Shown: in pieces, positions 26,401 to 36,700 of the stretch
Layout: each line of letters begins with the position of its first letter
How positions within the stretch are numbered: position 1 is the first letter of the stretch
Virus record (IMG/VR): IMGVR_UViG_3300029787_000065
Location: 1-53,833 of that record
Source: a virus
Length of the DNA stretch: 53,833 nucleotides
Strand: one strand, 5' to 3'
The notes under the pieces: generated by a model
Database searches by the model: none
Seen by the model: only the letters and a program-made list of their open reading frames with translations
What the model was told of the DNA's origin: nothing
Made by a program: the position numbers and the translations under genes

Positions 26401-27143
26401 AATCAAGTCGTGATACAAGCAATAGTGAAGGTTCAATTACGGGTGGTTCTAATAGTTTAATAATCAGTGCTAATGCAACAGCAGGTTGGTCAGTGTGTAC
26501 CTACACTGGAACAGGTGCTAATGGTACATTTGGACATGGATTAAGTCAAGCTCCTGAATGGATTAGATGGTACAATACAGTTAGTGCTGATGGTCAAACT
26601 GTATATCATGCTTTTAATTCTTCTACTCCTAAAGATCATTACGGCAATTTTGATAGCGCACCTACAACATTAACTAATGATGACTCGACTAAATTTAATG
26701 ACACTGCTCCTACCGCAGATGTTAATTCCGTAGGCTCTGCTGATTCAACTAATGGTTCGTCTGATGCAATGTGGTGTTTTTCTGTTCATTCGGTAAATTC
26801 ATTTAGTAAAGTTGGAGCTTTTGTTGGAAATGGTGGTGCTGATGGTCCTTTTGCAGAAGCATCTATAAGTCCAAAATCTGTTGTGCTTAAAAACGCAAAT
26901 GGAAACGCAACTGGTGATGATTGGATTTTAGTTACCGATACTCGTTTTCTTTATAATGCTGATGCATCAACCTTAGCTTTCAATTTAACTGCAACTGAAC
27001 AAGCCACAAATTTATTTGATATATTATCTAATGGTATAAAACTACGCACAACGAATGCGGCTGTTAATGAAAATAATAATACTATAGTTTATCACATGAT
27101 TGGAAGTCCATTCGCAGGAACAACGCCAGCTACGGCACGATAA
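23475..27143 (+). CDS. Large receptor-binding fibre with LamG-like and SPRY-like domains
   Basis: 1222 residues, starting right after the previous stop. About 25-205 is a LamG/concanavalin A-like module (TLSFWVKRGSIGNAQKIITQ, EPIQIGRLDRSPSG, FYLAQFIGIDGG). A sandwich domain follows (about 215-430). About 435-640 lies in GC-richer DNA than its flanks, suggesting an exchanged module. Residues about 695-865 look SPRY-like (ILCAIDLDNNKVWWGLYD, SFGISVYTGRSCEVDFGQ). The end has GWSVCTYTGTGANGTFGHGL, a domain I associate with marine phage fibre proteins. Multiple sugar-binding-type folds point to host recognition. Confidence 0.8.
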   Translation: MLHSIPLGILSFSSGGYAVDNSAVFNDDDSEYLTFLPAQAPTSDRICTLSFWVKRGSIGNAQKIITQGQESGGVAESIHIYFHSDDRFIVLCETAAGAATINRTTTQVFRDPHAWYHFCIRINGYSSGDSACIIEVNGATITAFDTKTNPSSSTDLGTFNNVEPIQIGRLDRSPSGTYADFYLAQFIGIDGGSYDATKFGEYDDNGVWRPIDPTDNFTVSSTAEAIANSASATNSSGLTTYTYSGVALGTASSTRAVYVFATGQGPASSNFDVSSMTVGGVSATRVADVTNSAEAQYVSELWRADVPSGTTGDIVVVWNSAMSQCGVIAWAVTGDHNLFDLQTTSDSTASFTLSDIPDGSVILAGRGGTGSRTHTWSSDVTENVDEVIGSGVVQSGASSAKSTGGDFTVTCTPSTSDTRARTVSIVLSPTQGAGINGFYLPFSAGTGAALGSNSAGSNTFTPAAANYTYNSTYTTIGSGTIDNNGAPGVSGRLNNPFSGDFTFSFTATAIAGSIFGCFDADELSTFATGTDDGGLDSMTKSWWYDDGGNGSGGAGSVGAGKIMYGNATQASSAIAAGSAVTITRTGSTIKITDDGSDLHSFSQTHAGPVYIMIGHRNITSKSMNFDSVSMAGSEAFAAVNSPTQTTDSPTTNFATLSSVTEVLGAAVTLSDGNLSAAGTAATVWNRNPASISLQTAAGGKYIWAVKPNAVGGGRGDPWITNESYGGGNNPQTQSNAWTATIDTSSAFIESDAGTTTTHSISPVAATGDYILCAIDLDNNKVWWGLYDVSADTTKWADNSTGFSGDPTDGGTTANATLTGDTLSFGISVYTGRSCEVDFGQGVHDLLSNITIPTGYKFINAANLFEASAPTIGNPDDHFKEVIVDHDGSSTNFTIPWSTYNGTSGTYDTLFSIKRLADEKWFVIDSIRGLNKYFSWNATTSQTTDANVLSVSGTTGTLGSTLADDNYLVQMYRLNAQSSRDTSNSEGSITGGSNSLIISANATAGWSVCTYTGTGANGTFGHGLSQAPEWIRWYNTVSADGQTVYHAFNSSTPKDHYGNFDSAPTTLTNDDSTKFNDTAPTADVNSVGSADSTNGSSDAMWCFSVHSVNSFSKVGAFVGNGGADGPFAEASISPKSVVLKNANGNATGDDWILVTDTRFLYNADASTLAFNLTATEQATNLFDILSNGIKLRTTNAAVNENNNTIVYHMIGSPFAGTTPATAR

Positions 27144-27499
27144 TGCTAGAGCTTGGAACAAAAGAGTTAATTACTTTAGGTACAGTATTAGCAGGTCTTG
27201 CTGCAACATACGGCGTTATTAAATCTACAATTAAAACAATTACAGAGCAACTAGCAGAAGAGAAAGACGAGTTAGCAAGTTTAAATACAAGGCTAGACAA
27301 AGTAGAAGCAGTACAAGCTGTAGCTACAAGCTCAATAAATACTATGGCAAAAGATATCTTGTCTCCACAAATATTAAAAGAACGTAGTGAACGAGATGGT
27401 AGGATAGAGCAACGACTAGATTCTATTGAAAGAGAACTAGATAACTTTCATAAAATGCACAATGGTTCTCACCCTCCTGTTAAAGATAGAGAAACATGA
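27143..27499 (+). CDS. Membrane-anchored coiled-coil protein (spanin- or holin-like)
   Basis: The 118-aa product has one N-terminal membrane helix (ELITLGTVLAGLAATYGVIK, about residues 8-27) followed by a Glu/Lys coiled coil (EQLAEEKDELASLNTRLDKV and later ERDGRIEQRLDSIERELDNF). Its start overlaps the fibre stop (TAATG) and its end overlaps the lipoprotein gene (ATGA). A helix-plus-coiled-coil next to a lipoprotein is the layout of two-component spanins, although the length and order are not diagnostic. Alternatives are a small holin accessory protein. Confidence 0.6.
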   Translation: MLELGTKELITLGTVLAGLAATYGVIKSTIKTITEQLAEEKDELASLNTRLDKVEAVQAVATSSINTMAKDILSPQILKERSERDGRIEQRLDSIERELDNFHKMHNGSHPPVKDRET

Positions 27500-27918
27500 T
27501 AACTTTAAGACATTATATACTTTTATTCTTGACTTTTGTGTTAATAAGTTGTACAATACCAGAAGATAGGTTTGACGCAAACAAAGAATACGAAATAGCT
27601 AAGATTACTCAATTGTGTATGACATTAGAAACACAACAAATAATTTATAATAAATATAAAGAAAGTTTTGAAAAAGGAATACAAGAATACTATCAAAGAA
27701 TCTTTGATGAAGAATGTATTATGTTTCCTCAACCCGTACTCGCTAAATTTATTAAGCTAGAGTTTAAGGGTCCATTGTTTGACAATTCAGAAATAGAAAT
27801 ATGGAAGATTATTCTTGATGAGAAACCTGACGATGGTAAAGAAATAACATACTTTTGGGCAGCTATTCAAAGAGAAAGACAATCTGAACCTGAAAAAGTA
27901 AAAGATACTGAGGTATAA
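27496..27918 (+). CDS. Lipoprotein (140 aa), possible outer-membrane partner
   Basis: The N-terminus is a lipoprotein signal: MITLRHYILLFLTFVLISC, with a lipobox LISC and lipidated Cys19. The remaining 120 residues are polar and Glu-rich, with helical FEKGIQEYYQRIFDEE. It overlaps the preceding coiled-coil gene by four bases (ATGA), so the two are made together. It is longer than typical o-spanins and not Pro-rich, so a superinfection-blocking lipoprotein is also plausible. Export to the periplasm or outer membrane is well supported, and it implies a Gram-negative host. Confidence 0.75.
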   Translation: MITLRHYILLFLTFVLISCTIPEDRFDANKEYEIAKITQLCMTLETQQIIYNKYKESFEKGIQEYYQRIFDEECIMFPQPVLAKFIKLEFKGPLFDNSEIEIWKIILDEKPDDGKEITYFWAAIQRERQSEPEKVKDTEV

Positions 27919-27922
27919 TAGT

Positions 27923-29416
27923 ATGGCAGATGAAGCAATCGAAGAAGAAGTTGAAACAGAAGTAGCAGAGCCTGAACGAGAGCTTACTACTGAGGAGGCT
28001 TTTAAGCCTGTTCGTGATATTGTTGGCGAACAAGCGACAGGTGTTGTTGATCTTGGCGATGCTAAATACACACCAGAAGAACAACAAGTTCAAGATAATG
28101 AACTGTTAAGCACAACAACTGAAGGTGTTACTCTAGATGCAACTGGAGCAGCAATACCTTCAGCTAGTGTTCTTACAAGTCAAGATGTAGCCGCTCCTAC
28201 TGCAGAAGAGGGTCTTGGACAGGTAGACTCTATAGAACGTAATCTGTCTAACATGCCTACAGATGTTGTAGGTGCAGAAGTTGAGTTATCACCAGGAGCA
28301 ATTATTGATTCTGCAAATGTAGTAGATGAACGCACAAAAACAGAGATGTTTGAACGTGGTTCTTTAGCAGAAGCAAAAACACAAACTCTTGCTGCAGAAG
28401 CTACTGTTCAATATCAGATAGGTTCGTTATACGAATCACTTGAAGAAGGCAAACCACTTCCTGCTTGGGCATCTAAGAATGTCAAAAAAGTAAATGACAT
28501 TATGCTGGCTAGAGGTTTTGGTGTATCTACTGTTGCATCTGCAGCAATGGTAACTGCTATTGCAGAAAGTGCATTACCTATTGCAATACAAGATGCTAAT
28601 AAGTATGCTACAATACAACTACAAAACTTAACTAACGAACAGCAAACTGCACTAGCTAATGCTGCTACTATTGCTGCTATGGACAGGCAGAATCTTGACA
28701 ATAAAATGAAAGCTGCTGTTAAGAACGCTGATACGTTTTTAGCTATAGATGTTAAAAATGCAGACCTAGAACAACAAGCTAATTTGTTAAATTATCAAAC
28801 TCAAGCACAGGCTTTATTTACGGATACCGCTGCTGAAAATGCTAGACTTAATTTAAATGCAAAAACAGAAGTTGAAGTAGCAAAGTTTTACGATACGCTT
28901 GGAACAACTGTAGCTACTAATAATGCTAATCGTGCTGCAGCTATGGATCAATATAATGAAGACCAAGCTAACTCTGTAAATAAATACAATGCTAAAATAC
29001 AAGATGCAAGAGAACAATTTAACGCTACAATGATATCTGCAATAGAACAATCAAATGCTTTGTGGAGACGTTCTATTAATACAGCTAACACGGCTGAACA
29101 AAATTCAGCAAACAGGCTCAATGCAGCAGCAGTGTTAGGAATAACTACTTCAGCTTTAGATGCAGTGTGGCAAGAGTATAGAGATGAAGTATCTTTTGCA
29201 TTTACAGCTTCAGAAAATACTTTAGCACGTAATCAACAATTAGCAATAACAGCTATTGCTAACCAGTTTGCGATGGATATGTTTGAAGCACAAGTAGATG
29301 CAGATGCTCAAGTTTCAATGGGCGCACTTGTGGGTAACTTAGTGCAAACTGTATTTAGTTCTGCTGTAAATGAAACGGGTATTTTTGGTGATGATGATGA
29401 TTCTGAAGAAACTTAA
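27923..29416 (+). CDS. Helical internal virion protein (497 aa)
   Basis: The first 20 residues are strongly acidic (MADEAIEEEVETEVAEPERE). The bulk after residue 120 is Ala/Asn/Gln-rich long helix (QTALANAATIAAMDRQNLDN, ARLNLNAKTEVEVAKFYDTL) with a possible hydrophobic segment around residues 200-220 (GVSTVASAAMVTAIAESALP). Such Ala-rich coiled proteins are common among core/ejection proteins of podoviruses. It starts the run of internal proteins. No enzyme motif seen. Confidence 0.7.
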   Translation: MADEAIEEEVETEVAEPERELTTEEAFKPVRDIVGEQATGVVDLGDAKYTPEEQQVQDNELLSTTTEGVTLDATGAAIPSASVLTSQDVAAPTAEEGLGQVDSIERNLSNMPTDVVGAEVELSPGAIIDSANVVDERTKTEMFERGSLAEAKTQTLAAEATVQYQIGSLYESLEEGKPLPAWASKNVKKVNDIMLARGFGVSTVASAAMVTAIAESALPIAIQDANKYATIQLQNLTNEQQTALANAATIAAMDRQNLDNKMKAAVKNADTFLAIDVKNADLEQQANLLNYQTQAQALFTDTAAENARLNLNAKTEVEVAKFYDTLGTTVATNNANRAAAMDQYNEDQANSVNKYNAKIQDAREQFNATMISAIEQSNALWRRSINTANTAEQNSANRLNAAAVLGITTSALDAVWQEYRDEVSFAFTASENTLARNQQLAITAIANQFAMDMFEAQVDADAQVSMGALVGNLVQTVFSSAVNETGIFGDDDDSEET

Positions 29417-29428
29417 TGGAAAATAAAA

Positions 29429-29881
29429 ATGTTTAATGTTAATCTTGGAAGTTTAGTCTCAACTGCTGCTGCTAAAGTTGGTGGGAGCTTGTTATCAAAT
29501 ATTGTTGGTGGTGGAGGTGGAACAGGTTCTGGTTCTTCTGCTCAACTAGCTGCTATTATGAAACAAGACAGCTATCGTAGAAAACAAGGTTTTGTTGCTG
29601 ATCAAGTTGAACGGGCTGCTGCAAGAGCAGACCCTAGATATAGAAAAAGAGCAGCACAAGAAGGTCCAGCAAAAGATGTTAAGTATAAAGAAGAAATAAT
29701 GTCTTTGTACTCTTCCATACCTCAAACAAGAGTTCGTGAAGCTATAGTTAAACAAGCAGAACGGCAAGGAAACATGAGTGCTACTATCAAAAAAATGAGG
29801 TATGATCTTTTTGAGAAAAAAGAAGAAGACCCTAGAACAAAACCTTTACAGTTAGAAAAAAGTAACACAATGGTAAGTTAA
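29429..29881 (+). CDS. Hypothetical protein with Gly-rich hydrophobic N-terminus (150 aa)
   Basis: The first 33 residues are small and hydrophobic (MFNVNLGSLVSTAAAKVGGS, then NIVGGGGGTG), probably able to insert in a membrane. A basic helical remainder follows (RRKQGFVADQVERAAARADP, VREAIVKQAERQGNMSATIK). It may be another ejected virion protein. ATG at 29429 with no strong Shine-Dalgarno; it lies between genes that read as one cassette. Confidence 0.65.
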   Translation: MFNVNLGSLVSTAAAKVGGSLLSNIVGGGGGTGSGSSAQLAAIMKQDSYRRKQGFVADQVERAAARADPRYRKRAAQEGPAKDVKYKEEIMSLYSSIPQTRVREAIVKQAERQGNMSATIKKMRYDLFEKKEEDPRTKPLQLEKSNTMVS

Positions 29882-29882
29882 A

Positions 29883-30437
29883 ATGGCACAAGCTACATTT
29901 AATCCACAAGATTTAGACCCACTTGCAAGAGCTATTCCAGGGCAATCTTTAACAGATACACCTGGACAGTGGCCTTTTGAAAAACCTCCTCAAATTGTTT
30001 CTCCGCAAGAAGCATTTGATAGAGTTGTTAACTCTATTAATCAAGATGCCGCTTCAGAAGATATAATTAAACTACTAGATGTAGGTATATCAGCAGAAAC
30101 TCTTGCATCATCTATTACATTAAAGATGTTTTCAGAGGGGGTGTTTACGCCTGATATTGCAGAAATAATTAAACCACCTCTAGTAGCGTATATAACAGAT
30201 ATGGGTGTAGAAGCAGGTGTAGAAGATATAAATGTAGTGAATGAACTTCCAGCACCATCAGTCAGCGATGAAGATCATTTTAATTTAATGCAAAAAGTTA
30301 GTCCTCAAAAATTTGAAAGAAAAGCACAAGAGGCTATTCAACAAGAAGAATTTGATGAAATGCTTTTAAATATGGATATACCAGAAGAACCAATGCAAAG
30401 TCCTAAAGAAAGCTTTTTAGATATGGAGGTAGAGTAA
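29883..30437 (+). CDS. Conserved small structural-type protein (184 aa)
   Basis: Begins MAQATFNPQDLDPLARAIPG then QSLTDTPGQWPFEKPP. I recall this PGxSLT...W.xExPP opening from proteins in the internal-protein cassettes of other marine podoviruses, but no function is known to me. The rest is helical and acidic (EDIIKLLDVGISAETLASSI). ATG follows the previous TAA by one base. It may chaperone or link the large proteins that follow. Confidence 0.7.
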   Translation: MAQATFNPQDLDPLARAIPGQSLTDTPGQWPFEKPPQIVSPQEAFDRVVNSINQDAASEDIIKLLDVGISAETLASSITLKMFSEGVFTPDIAEIIKPPLVAYITDMGVEAGVEDINVVNELPAPSVSDEDHFNLMQKVSPQKFERKAQEAIQQEEFDEMLLNMDIPEEPMQSPKESFLDMEVE

Positions 30438-30438
30438 C

Positions 30439-33400
30439 ATGGCGAGTGCATTTGCAGGTGGATTTGCAAAGGGATTTTTGCAAGCAAAGTTAGCCTCAGA
30501 AGATGCTGCTGCTAAAAGGGCTGAAACAGAAGAAACGCGCAAACGTTTTCTAGCTCAACAAAAAGAAGCACAGCGAAAAAATGATATACAAATTGCAAGG
30601 CATGTGCACACAACTATGCTGCCTATAGTTGCTAATAATCCTCGCACAGATTTGCGTAAGGTGTATGGACAAGCCTCAATTGACGCTTATAATAGAAGCG
30701 GTTTAGGAAATATTAATGCTAATGGGATATTTGCTCATGGAGATGCAATCTATGACGCTAATTTAGCTAAAACACAACAAGAGTTTCAGATAGAAACAGC
30801 TAAAGGTATTCTTAGTGGACAAAATAATCCATCAATTATGGAGGATCAAGTTGAGTTGATGGGACAAGTAAGTCGTCTATCAGGTTTAACAGGTAGTAAA
30901 CTTAAAAATAAAATAACTGTTTTACAAACTAATTATAATACAAAAACAAATACAACAGCTAGAAATGAACATGCAAAAGCTTTTCCTAATGATCCACCTC
31001 CGATAGAATACAATACAGGTAGTGGTATTATATCTTTTATGCGGCGTCCTGCTAAAAATGACGTAAGCAATTTAGGTTTTGACGATGTAAAAGGAGTCAA
31101 TAATTTACCTGATGAACAAAGAGCTGCTTTTTATAATGGAAATTCAGGCCTTTTAAGGTATAGTAATCTTTTTCAAGCAGAAAAACTTTTACAAAATCTT
31201 AAAATGGAAACTAACGAATATGAACCTAACAAAATACCTACAAATCTTAAAAACAAAAAAAACGCAATAGAACGTTTTATTGTTAAAAATTATAAACAAG
31301 ACTTTTTTAATACTCATAATGATCTACAACGTAACAATGGATTTTTAAATGTATACGCAATAAGAGATAAAAAAGTAGCTACTATTCCTACGCTATATAA
31401 CGTTGGTTCAGCAGATGACGCTTTTCCCGTATTGTCTAAAGTGTTAAGAGACGGAGGAAATGTTGATAAACTTATAGGTACATCCTCTGCTAGAAAAATA
31501 AAAAATGACCTGTCTACTCCAGAAAAAGTAGCAGAAACTGTAAGTAAGCAATTAGATATATCTAAACAAGACGCTTTAGATGCACAACGACTAGATCAAA
31601 TTATAGTTCGTAGAGAACAACAAGCAAAAGATGATCCTGGTAGAACTATCAGTCCTAATAATCCAAAGGTTGTTCAAAACTCAAACAGACAGGTTACAAG
31701 TATTACCGTTAACCCTGAAGCTTTAACTCAAAATTCAAATGTTACACAATTACCCGTTAATGTTGAACCACCTCTACGTTCAGTAAATTCAGATGGTGAT
31801 GAAAAGTTTGTTATAGATGTATCATTACAATCTAAAAATAGAATAGATGCTGATTTAAATTTACTATTTAGCGCAGACAGAATGACAAAAAATGATAGAC
31901 AGGTATTGTTTACAAGTCAGCCTAGGTTAGTAAATTATTATAATACAATGAAGTCTATGAATTTTTTCAAAGATTTAAGTAACTACGTTTCTTCAACTCA
32001 GCAAGGCGGCGAATCGGGGTACAAAAATTTAGAAACTAAAGTAAAACAACTTTTTGATATTGAACGAAATGAAACAGATGTAGATGATATTGATTCTATA
32101 CAAGATGTAATTAGACGTTTATCTATAAAACTTATAGACCAAACTATTCAAGGTCCACCAAAAACTACTTATTCAGGAAATAGAAAAATTTCTGTGTTAC
32201 CTAGAATAAAAGAACGAAGCGATACAAAACAAGTTGCAAAAGAACTAAAAAAAATAGACGAAGCTATAGATAAAACAAGAGATGCTAAAAACAATGCTGT
32301 AGCTTTTAGAGGCAACATGGCTCAAATGGGTATTGTCGATAAAATTAGAAAAGGTAACTTTGCTCCACAAGATAAAATAAGGATGATTAAAGCACTAAGA
32401 ATCAATAAAACTTTTAATGAAGATATTGCACAAGGTCGGCTTCCAGCAATGTTTCAAAATTTAGGAACTCTGGAGGATTTGACAAAAATAGGTTTTGATA
32501 GAGGAAGCACAACTTCTGAAGCAGTATCTTCTGGTCTTCAATTTGTTGAAGATTTAGGACAATCCTTTGGCGTATTTACAAGTAGATTTGTAGATATGGC
32601 TAGAAGAGGTCTTAAAAGAGAAGATGAAAGTTTTTTATCGTCTGCAACTTTTAATACAAATGAGGGTATTGATAGAGGTCCAAATTCTGAAAAAACTGTA
32701 GGTTTATTAAAACAAGTAGAAAGATTTTCTGAAATATCTTCTGAAAAATATGGCACAGCAATACAAGACAATCTAGAGAAAGCAACAGCTGCATACAAAA
32801 ACAAAGATTTATTAGCAGCCGCAGAATATGAAGCTTTAGCACATGAGCAATATTTGTTAGCTCAAAATGCTATGACTAAAGTTACTTTAACTTATACGTT
32901 TGCTGGAATGATTCAAGGAGAGTCAGGAGGTCGCGCTATATCTAACGAAGACTTTGCTATCATATTTCAAGCTTTGTGGGGTGGTGCTTCTGGTGAAACA
33001 GGTAGAGGTTCTTTTGAAAGATTAGAAGAAGTTTTAGCAGATATAGCTTTAAGAAATAAAAATTTAAAAAGATATATACCTCTTGAGGGTGGTCGAGAGG
33101 CAGCAGGTTTAATGTTAAAAGTTGAGCAAAATCTATTACGAAATAAACATGCTGACTTGTATGAAAAATCTCAAGACTTTGATTTATTAGCACATACAAA
33201 AGTAGCAGAACCAGTTGCTAAAATTAGAGATATGTTAAATATAGCATATCCTAAAGATGTCTTAGATACCATACGTGATGACAATAATTCTTATAATTAT
33301 AATATAATATTAAATCCTGGCGCTAAACTTGTATATCAAAGGAGATTTAATAACTTTGTTGTATCACCTATGTTAAAAGACATTCCTATATCAGGTAAAA

Positions 33401-33720
33401 CATTTTATCAAAAAAGTGAATCTCAACAGCAAAAAATATTTGTTAAATCTTTAAACAATTTAAGTGCGTACATGTACGATGAAAATCAACAACTTAATCC
33501 ACAAGTTGCTACATTACTTAAAACTTTTGGAAATCAAAATACAACTTTGCTAGATTCTCTTGAAGCTTATTACAAACAAGATGATTTAATGGATGCACTA
33601 GCTACTGATACATCTGGTGAAGTAGCTGCACAAATAAATAATAACAGACAAAGGTATGAAGAAGCTTATGTATTTCTAGAAAGAATTATTGCTAACGTAT
33701 ACGATTCTTCTTTAAGTTAA
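30439..33720 (+). CDS. Large internal virion protein (1093 aa)
   Basis: N-terminal amphipathic/hydrophobic start (MASAFAGGFAKGFLQAKLAS) followed by a charged coiled coil (about 20-50), then long mainly helical AT-rich-coded sequence. Segments such as MIQGESGGRAISNEDFAIIF (about residues 824-843) suggest a conserved C-terminal domain; I do not see a confident lysozyme active site. Size, position before the tail end of the late operon and pairing with a 1734-aa protein fit T7 gp15/gp16-like internal core proteins that leave the virion with the DNA. DNA is clearly AT-richer than the head genes. Confidence 0.65.
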   Translation: MASAFAGGFAKGFLQAKLASEDAAAKRAETEETRKRFLAQQKEAQRKNDIQIARHVHTTMLPIVANNPRTDLRKVYGQASIDAYNRSGLGNINANGIFAHGDAIYDANLAKTQQEFQIETAKGILSGQNNPSIMEDQVELMGQVSRLSGLTGSKLKNKITVLQTNYNTKTNTTARNEHAKAFPNDPPPIEYNTGSGIISFMRRPAKNDVSNLGFDDVKGVNNLPDEQRAAFYNGNSGLLRYSNLFQAEKLLQNLKMETNEYEPNKIPTNLKNKKNAIERFIVKNYKQDFFNTHNDLQRNNGFLNVYAIRDKKVATIPTLYNVGSADDAFPVLSKVLRDGGNVDKLIGTSSARKIKNDLSTPEKVAETVSKQLDISKQDALDAQRLDQIIVRREQQAKDDPGRTISPNNPKVVQNSNRQVTSITVNPEALTQNSNVTQLPVNVEPPLRSVNSDGDEKFVIDVSLQSKNRIDADLNLLFSADRMTKNDRQVLFTSQPRLVNYYNTMKSMNFFKDLSNYVSSTQQGGESGYKNLETKVKQLFDIERNETDVDDIDSIQDVIRRLSIKLIDQTIQGPPKTTYSGNRKISVLPRIKERSDTKQVAKELKKIDEAIDKTRDAKNNAVAFRGNMAQMGIVDKIRKGNFAPQDKIRMIKALRINKTFNEDIAQGRLPAMFQNLGTLEDLTKIGFDRGSTTSEAVSSGLQFVEDLGQSFGVFTSRFVDMARRGLKREDESFLSSATFNTNEGIDRGPNSEKTVGLLKQVERFSEISSEKYGTAIQDNLEKATAAYKNKDLLAAAEYEALAHEQYLLAQNAMTKVTLTYTFAGMIQGESGGRAISNEDFAIIFQALWGGASGETGRGSFERLEEVLADIALRNKNLKRYIPLEGGREAAGLMLKVEQNLLRNKHADLYEKSQDFDLLAHTKVAEPVAKIRDMLNIAYPKDVLDTIRDDNNSYNYNIILNPGAKLVYQRRFNNFVVSPMLKDIPISGKTFYQKSESQQQKIFVKSLNNLSAYMYDENQQLNPQVATLLKTFGNQNTTLLDSLEAYYKQDDLMDALATDTSGEVAAQINNNRQRYEEAYVFLERIIANVYDSSLS

Positions 33721-33737
33721 AATTAAGGTTTAATTAA

Positions 33738-36700
33738 ATGGTAAAATATCTCACTCCTTTTGATAAAGCTATTGCACAAGGTTATAATTATCTTTTTAAC
33801 GACGAAGAAGAAGATAAGAAAAAAACAATACCTGAATTAAAAAGTACTGTTAAGAAAGAGGATATCAGCGGTCCTGTCCTGCGTCCTGACGGCACTCCTG
33901 AGTTACCTGGGTTTGACACGCAGGGACAACCTTTAAAAGTTCGTACTCAGGCAGAAAGAGATCAAGAAATAATTCAAGATAGTATGGGAGAAATTTTTAT
34001 TCTTCCTGATGGACAAGCATCTTCTCCATCTGATAATCCTGCTATCTTAGAAAAAGTTAAAATACTAAACCATCCTTCTCGTTTAATGGCTCGTAGAATA
34101 GAAGCAGAGATGGACGGAACTCCTATGACAGGTGGTCTTGTTAAGCCACCCGAAATTGGACCTATTGAAAAAGCAGTTTTAGGTGATGCTCCTATGACGG
34201 GTACGCCTACTTTAGAACGTATTGGTAGAAAAGCTATATATCAAGCAGGGTTTGCTCCCAGAACTGTAGCAGCAGGTCTGACTAGAGGTGTGGGAGGAAT
34301 TATGCAACTTCCTCAAGTTATGACTGCCTATGGCATGGGGGCTGTAGAACAACTTTTAAGAAGTCAAGGTATGTACGGAGAAGGCACTGTAGATTGGGAT
34401 AAACTAGATTCTGCCAATACGTCTGCAAAATTATTATCTGAAGAAATGGAAAAGCTTGTTAAAGTGAGTGATGACATCTTTAGAGTAGACGATATGAGTT
34501 TCATGCCAAAAACAGCTATGTTTACAGTTGATTTTTATACTCCTATGAATTTTCTTGCTGTTCCAGCTAAATTTCTTAAAACGGCAGCTGATGTAACACA
34601 AGATGCGTATAGAATGGTAAGAGGTCTGCCAAAAAGACCAGTACCTAAAGATGAAATTATTCTTCAAACATTAAGAGAAATGCAAACACCCATTAGAAGT
34701 GCTAAAGAAGCAACAAGGCAAGCTGATTTAGCAAAGGCATTTGCTGATGCTAAAAAAAATAATCCACAACTTGAATTAGATGATTTTGAATTATATTCAG
34801 ATTTTGGAAAAAAGATAATGGAAGATAGGGCTAAACTATTCAAGAAAGCCCTTAAAGATATCAATGTTGATTATGGTGCAAAACCTAATGTTGTAGAAAG
34901 AGTTAAAGAAAGACTTAAATATCCTGGCGGCAGACAAAAAGCAGTTTTAGCTGCAGACTATAGACGTGATGCTGCCCCTAAAGCTGAAGGTGGAACTTTT
35001 GTTCCTAATCCTGAATTAGAAAAAGTTCTTATAACAAAATTAACACCGACTTACGAGGAACTTTTAAATCAAAAAACTTTCCGTAAAGTTATGGATGGTC
35101 AAGCTATATTTTCTGCTGGAGCATTAGCTGCAGCATGGGATGAGTATTTTAAAGGTACAGAATATCAAGATTTCGCATATGCTGCAGGATTTGCAGGTAT
35201 ATTTATTAACCCTACAACTACCATGAAGGTGATGGATAATATTTTTGGTGGAAGAGTTAATCTGCAAAATTGGGGTGTTCCAAAAAATCTTACAAAAAGA
35301 CTTCCTTTTATAAAAGATATGGATATAGTTAAGACTGTTGATAATACAAACGGTCAGATTGTGTACCGTCCTCTTAACCTTCCATTTGCTCTTCATATAA
35401 TGGGTAAATTTTTAGCTGAACAAACACAAGACTTAGATATTCCATCTGTTAAAGTTGGACCTATCTCCACACCCGCCATACAAGGTGGTGATCCTGAAAC
35501 ATTTGTGGATAGTCGTTGGAATAAAAAACTAATAGCAATGGCTCAAGGAACTCCTTGGTATAAAGCCATGCTTTTAAATGATAAGGATAGAATAGAAGCT
35601 TTAAATGGAATGACAGAACTTGATCTTAATATTAGATTAAGCACTGAAGAATTAAGAGCTTCACAGGATTTTGCTAGAAATGTAATTCCTCTTTTACCCA
35701 AAGAATATTTAAATTCCTATACAAAATTAGCTAGACATGGTGAAAAGTTAGTTAATGAAATAAACAATTCAGATTATGGAGATAAAACTGCAGAATTTTA
35801 TTTAACTATGGAACAGATAATGCAGGGTATTCAGATGACAGCTTTCACTGGTATCCTTAAACATGTTACTTCTGATCCTCAGTTTAAAGACCTTAGTAAA
35901 GATGTTAATGCAATATTGTTAATGTTTAGAACTCATCAGCAAGAACTTCAAGATCAAATTGGATATATTAATAGTGCTTTAAAAAATTTAACGGGCGGTA
36001 ATGCTCAAGCCGAGGCAGATTTTAAAAAGTTAAAAGATGGTGCTAATAGAGTTATAACTAAATTAGAACAGAACCGTGCTACTGTAATGGAAGCTGCAGA
36101 GGGTCTAGAAGCTAAAGCTGGTCTTGTTACTAAAAGAGATAGTCTTCTTACAAATCAGTTAATAGAAGAATCGGTAGAAAATGGCGGTATGGGTTTATCT
36201 CCAGAACGTTTATCTGTAGAGGGTCGAGAAAAGTTTGCAAACGATATTGATGAGTTGTTTAGGTCTACTTTTAACGCAGATTTAAAAAGAGATAGAGAAG
36301 AGTTTGCTAAATTACGTGAAAGTTTAGAAGGTAGAACTCTCGACATAGATGATTATGTTTTTAATTTACGAGATATGCAAAAGAGAGAACTAGATGATTT
36401 TGGAGATGTAGCAAATATTTTAAAAAATCCAGGTAACTTTATGGCTTTTGCAAGAGTATCTATAAAAGGGCCAGTTGATTCTAGTCTATCTTATAGAAAT
36501 AGCATAGATGTATTTATTAGAAATGCACGTTATCGTGGTTTAGAAGCAGACCCAGATTTAACCGTAAAAGATTTAAAAGACAGAATAGGATATCTTAAAG
36601 ACTCATATTCAGATTTAAAGTTTGGTGGAAATAACCAGTATATTAAATATAATGGAATTGAAGAAGGTTTAGTAGATTTTGATGCCACACTTGCAAATGC

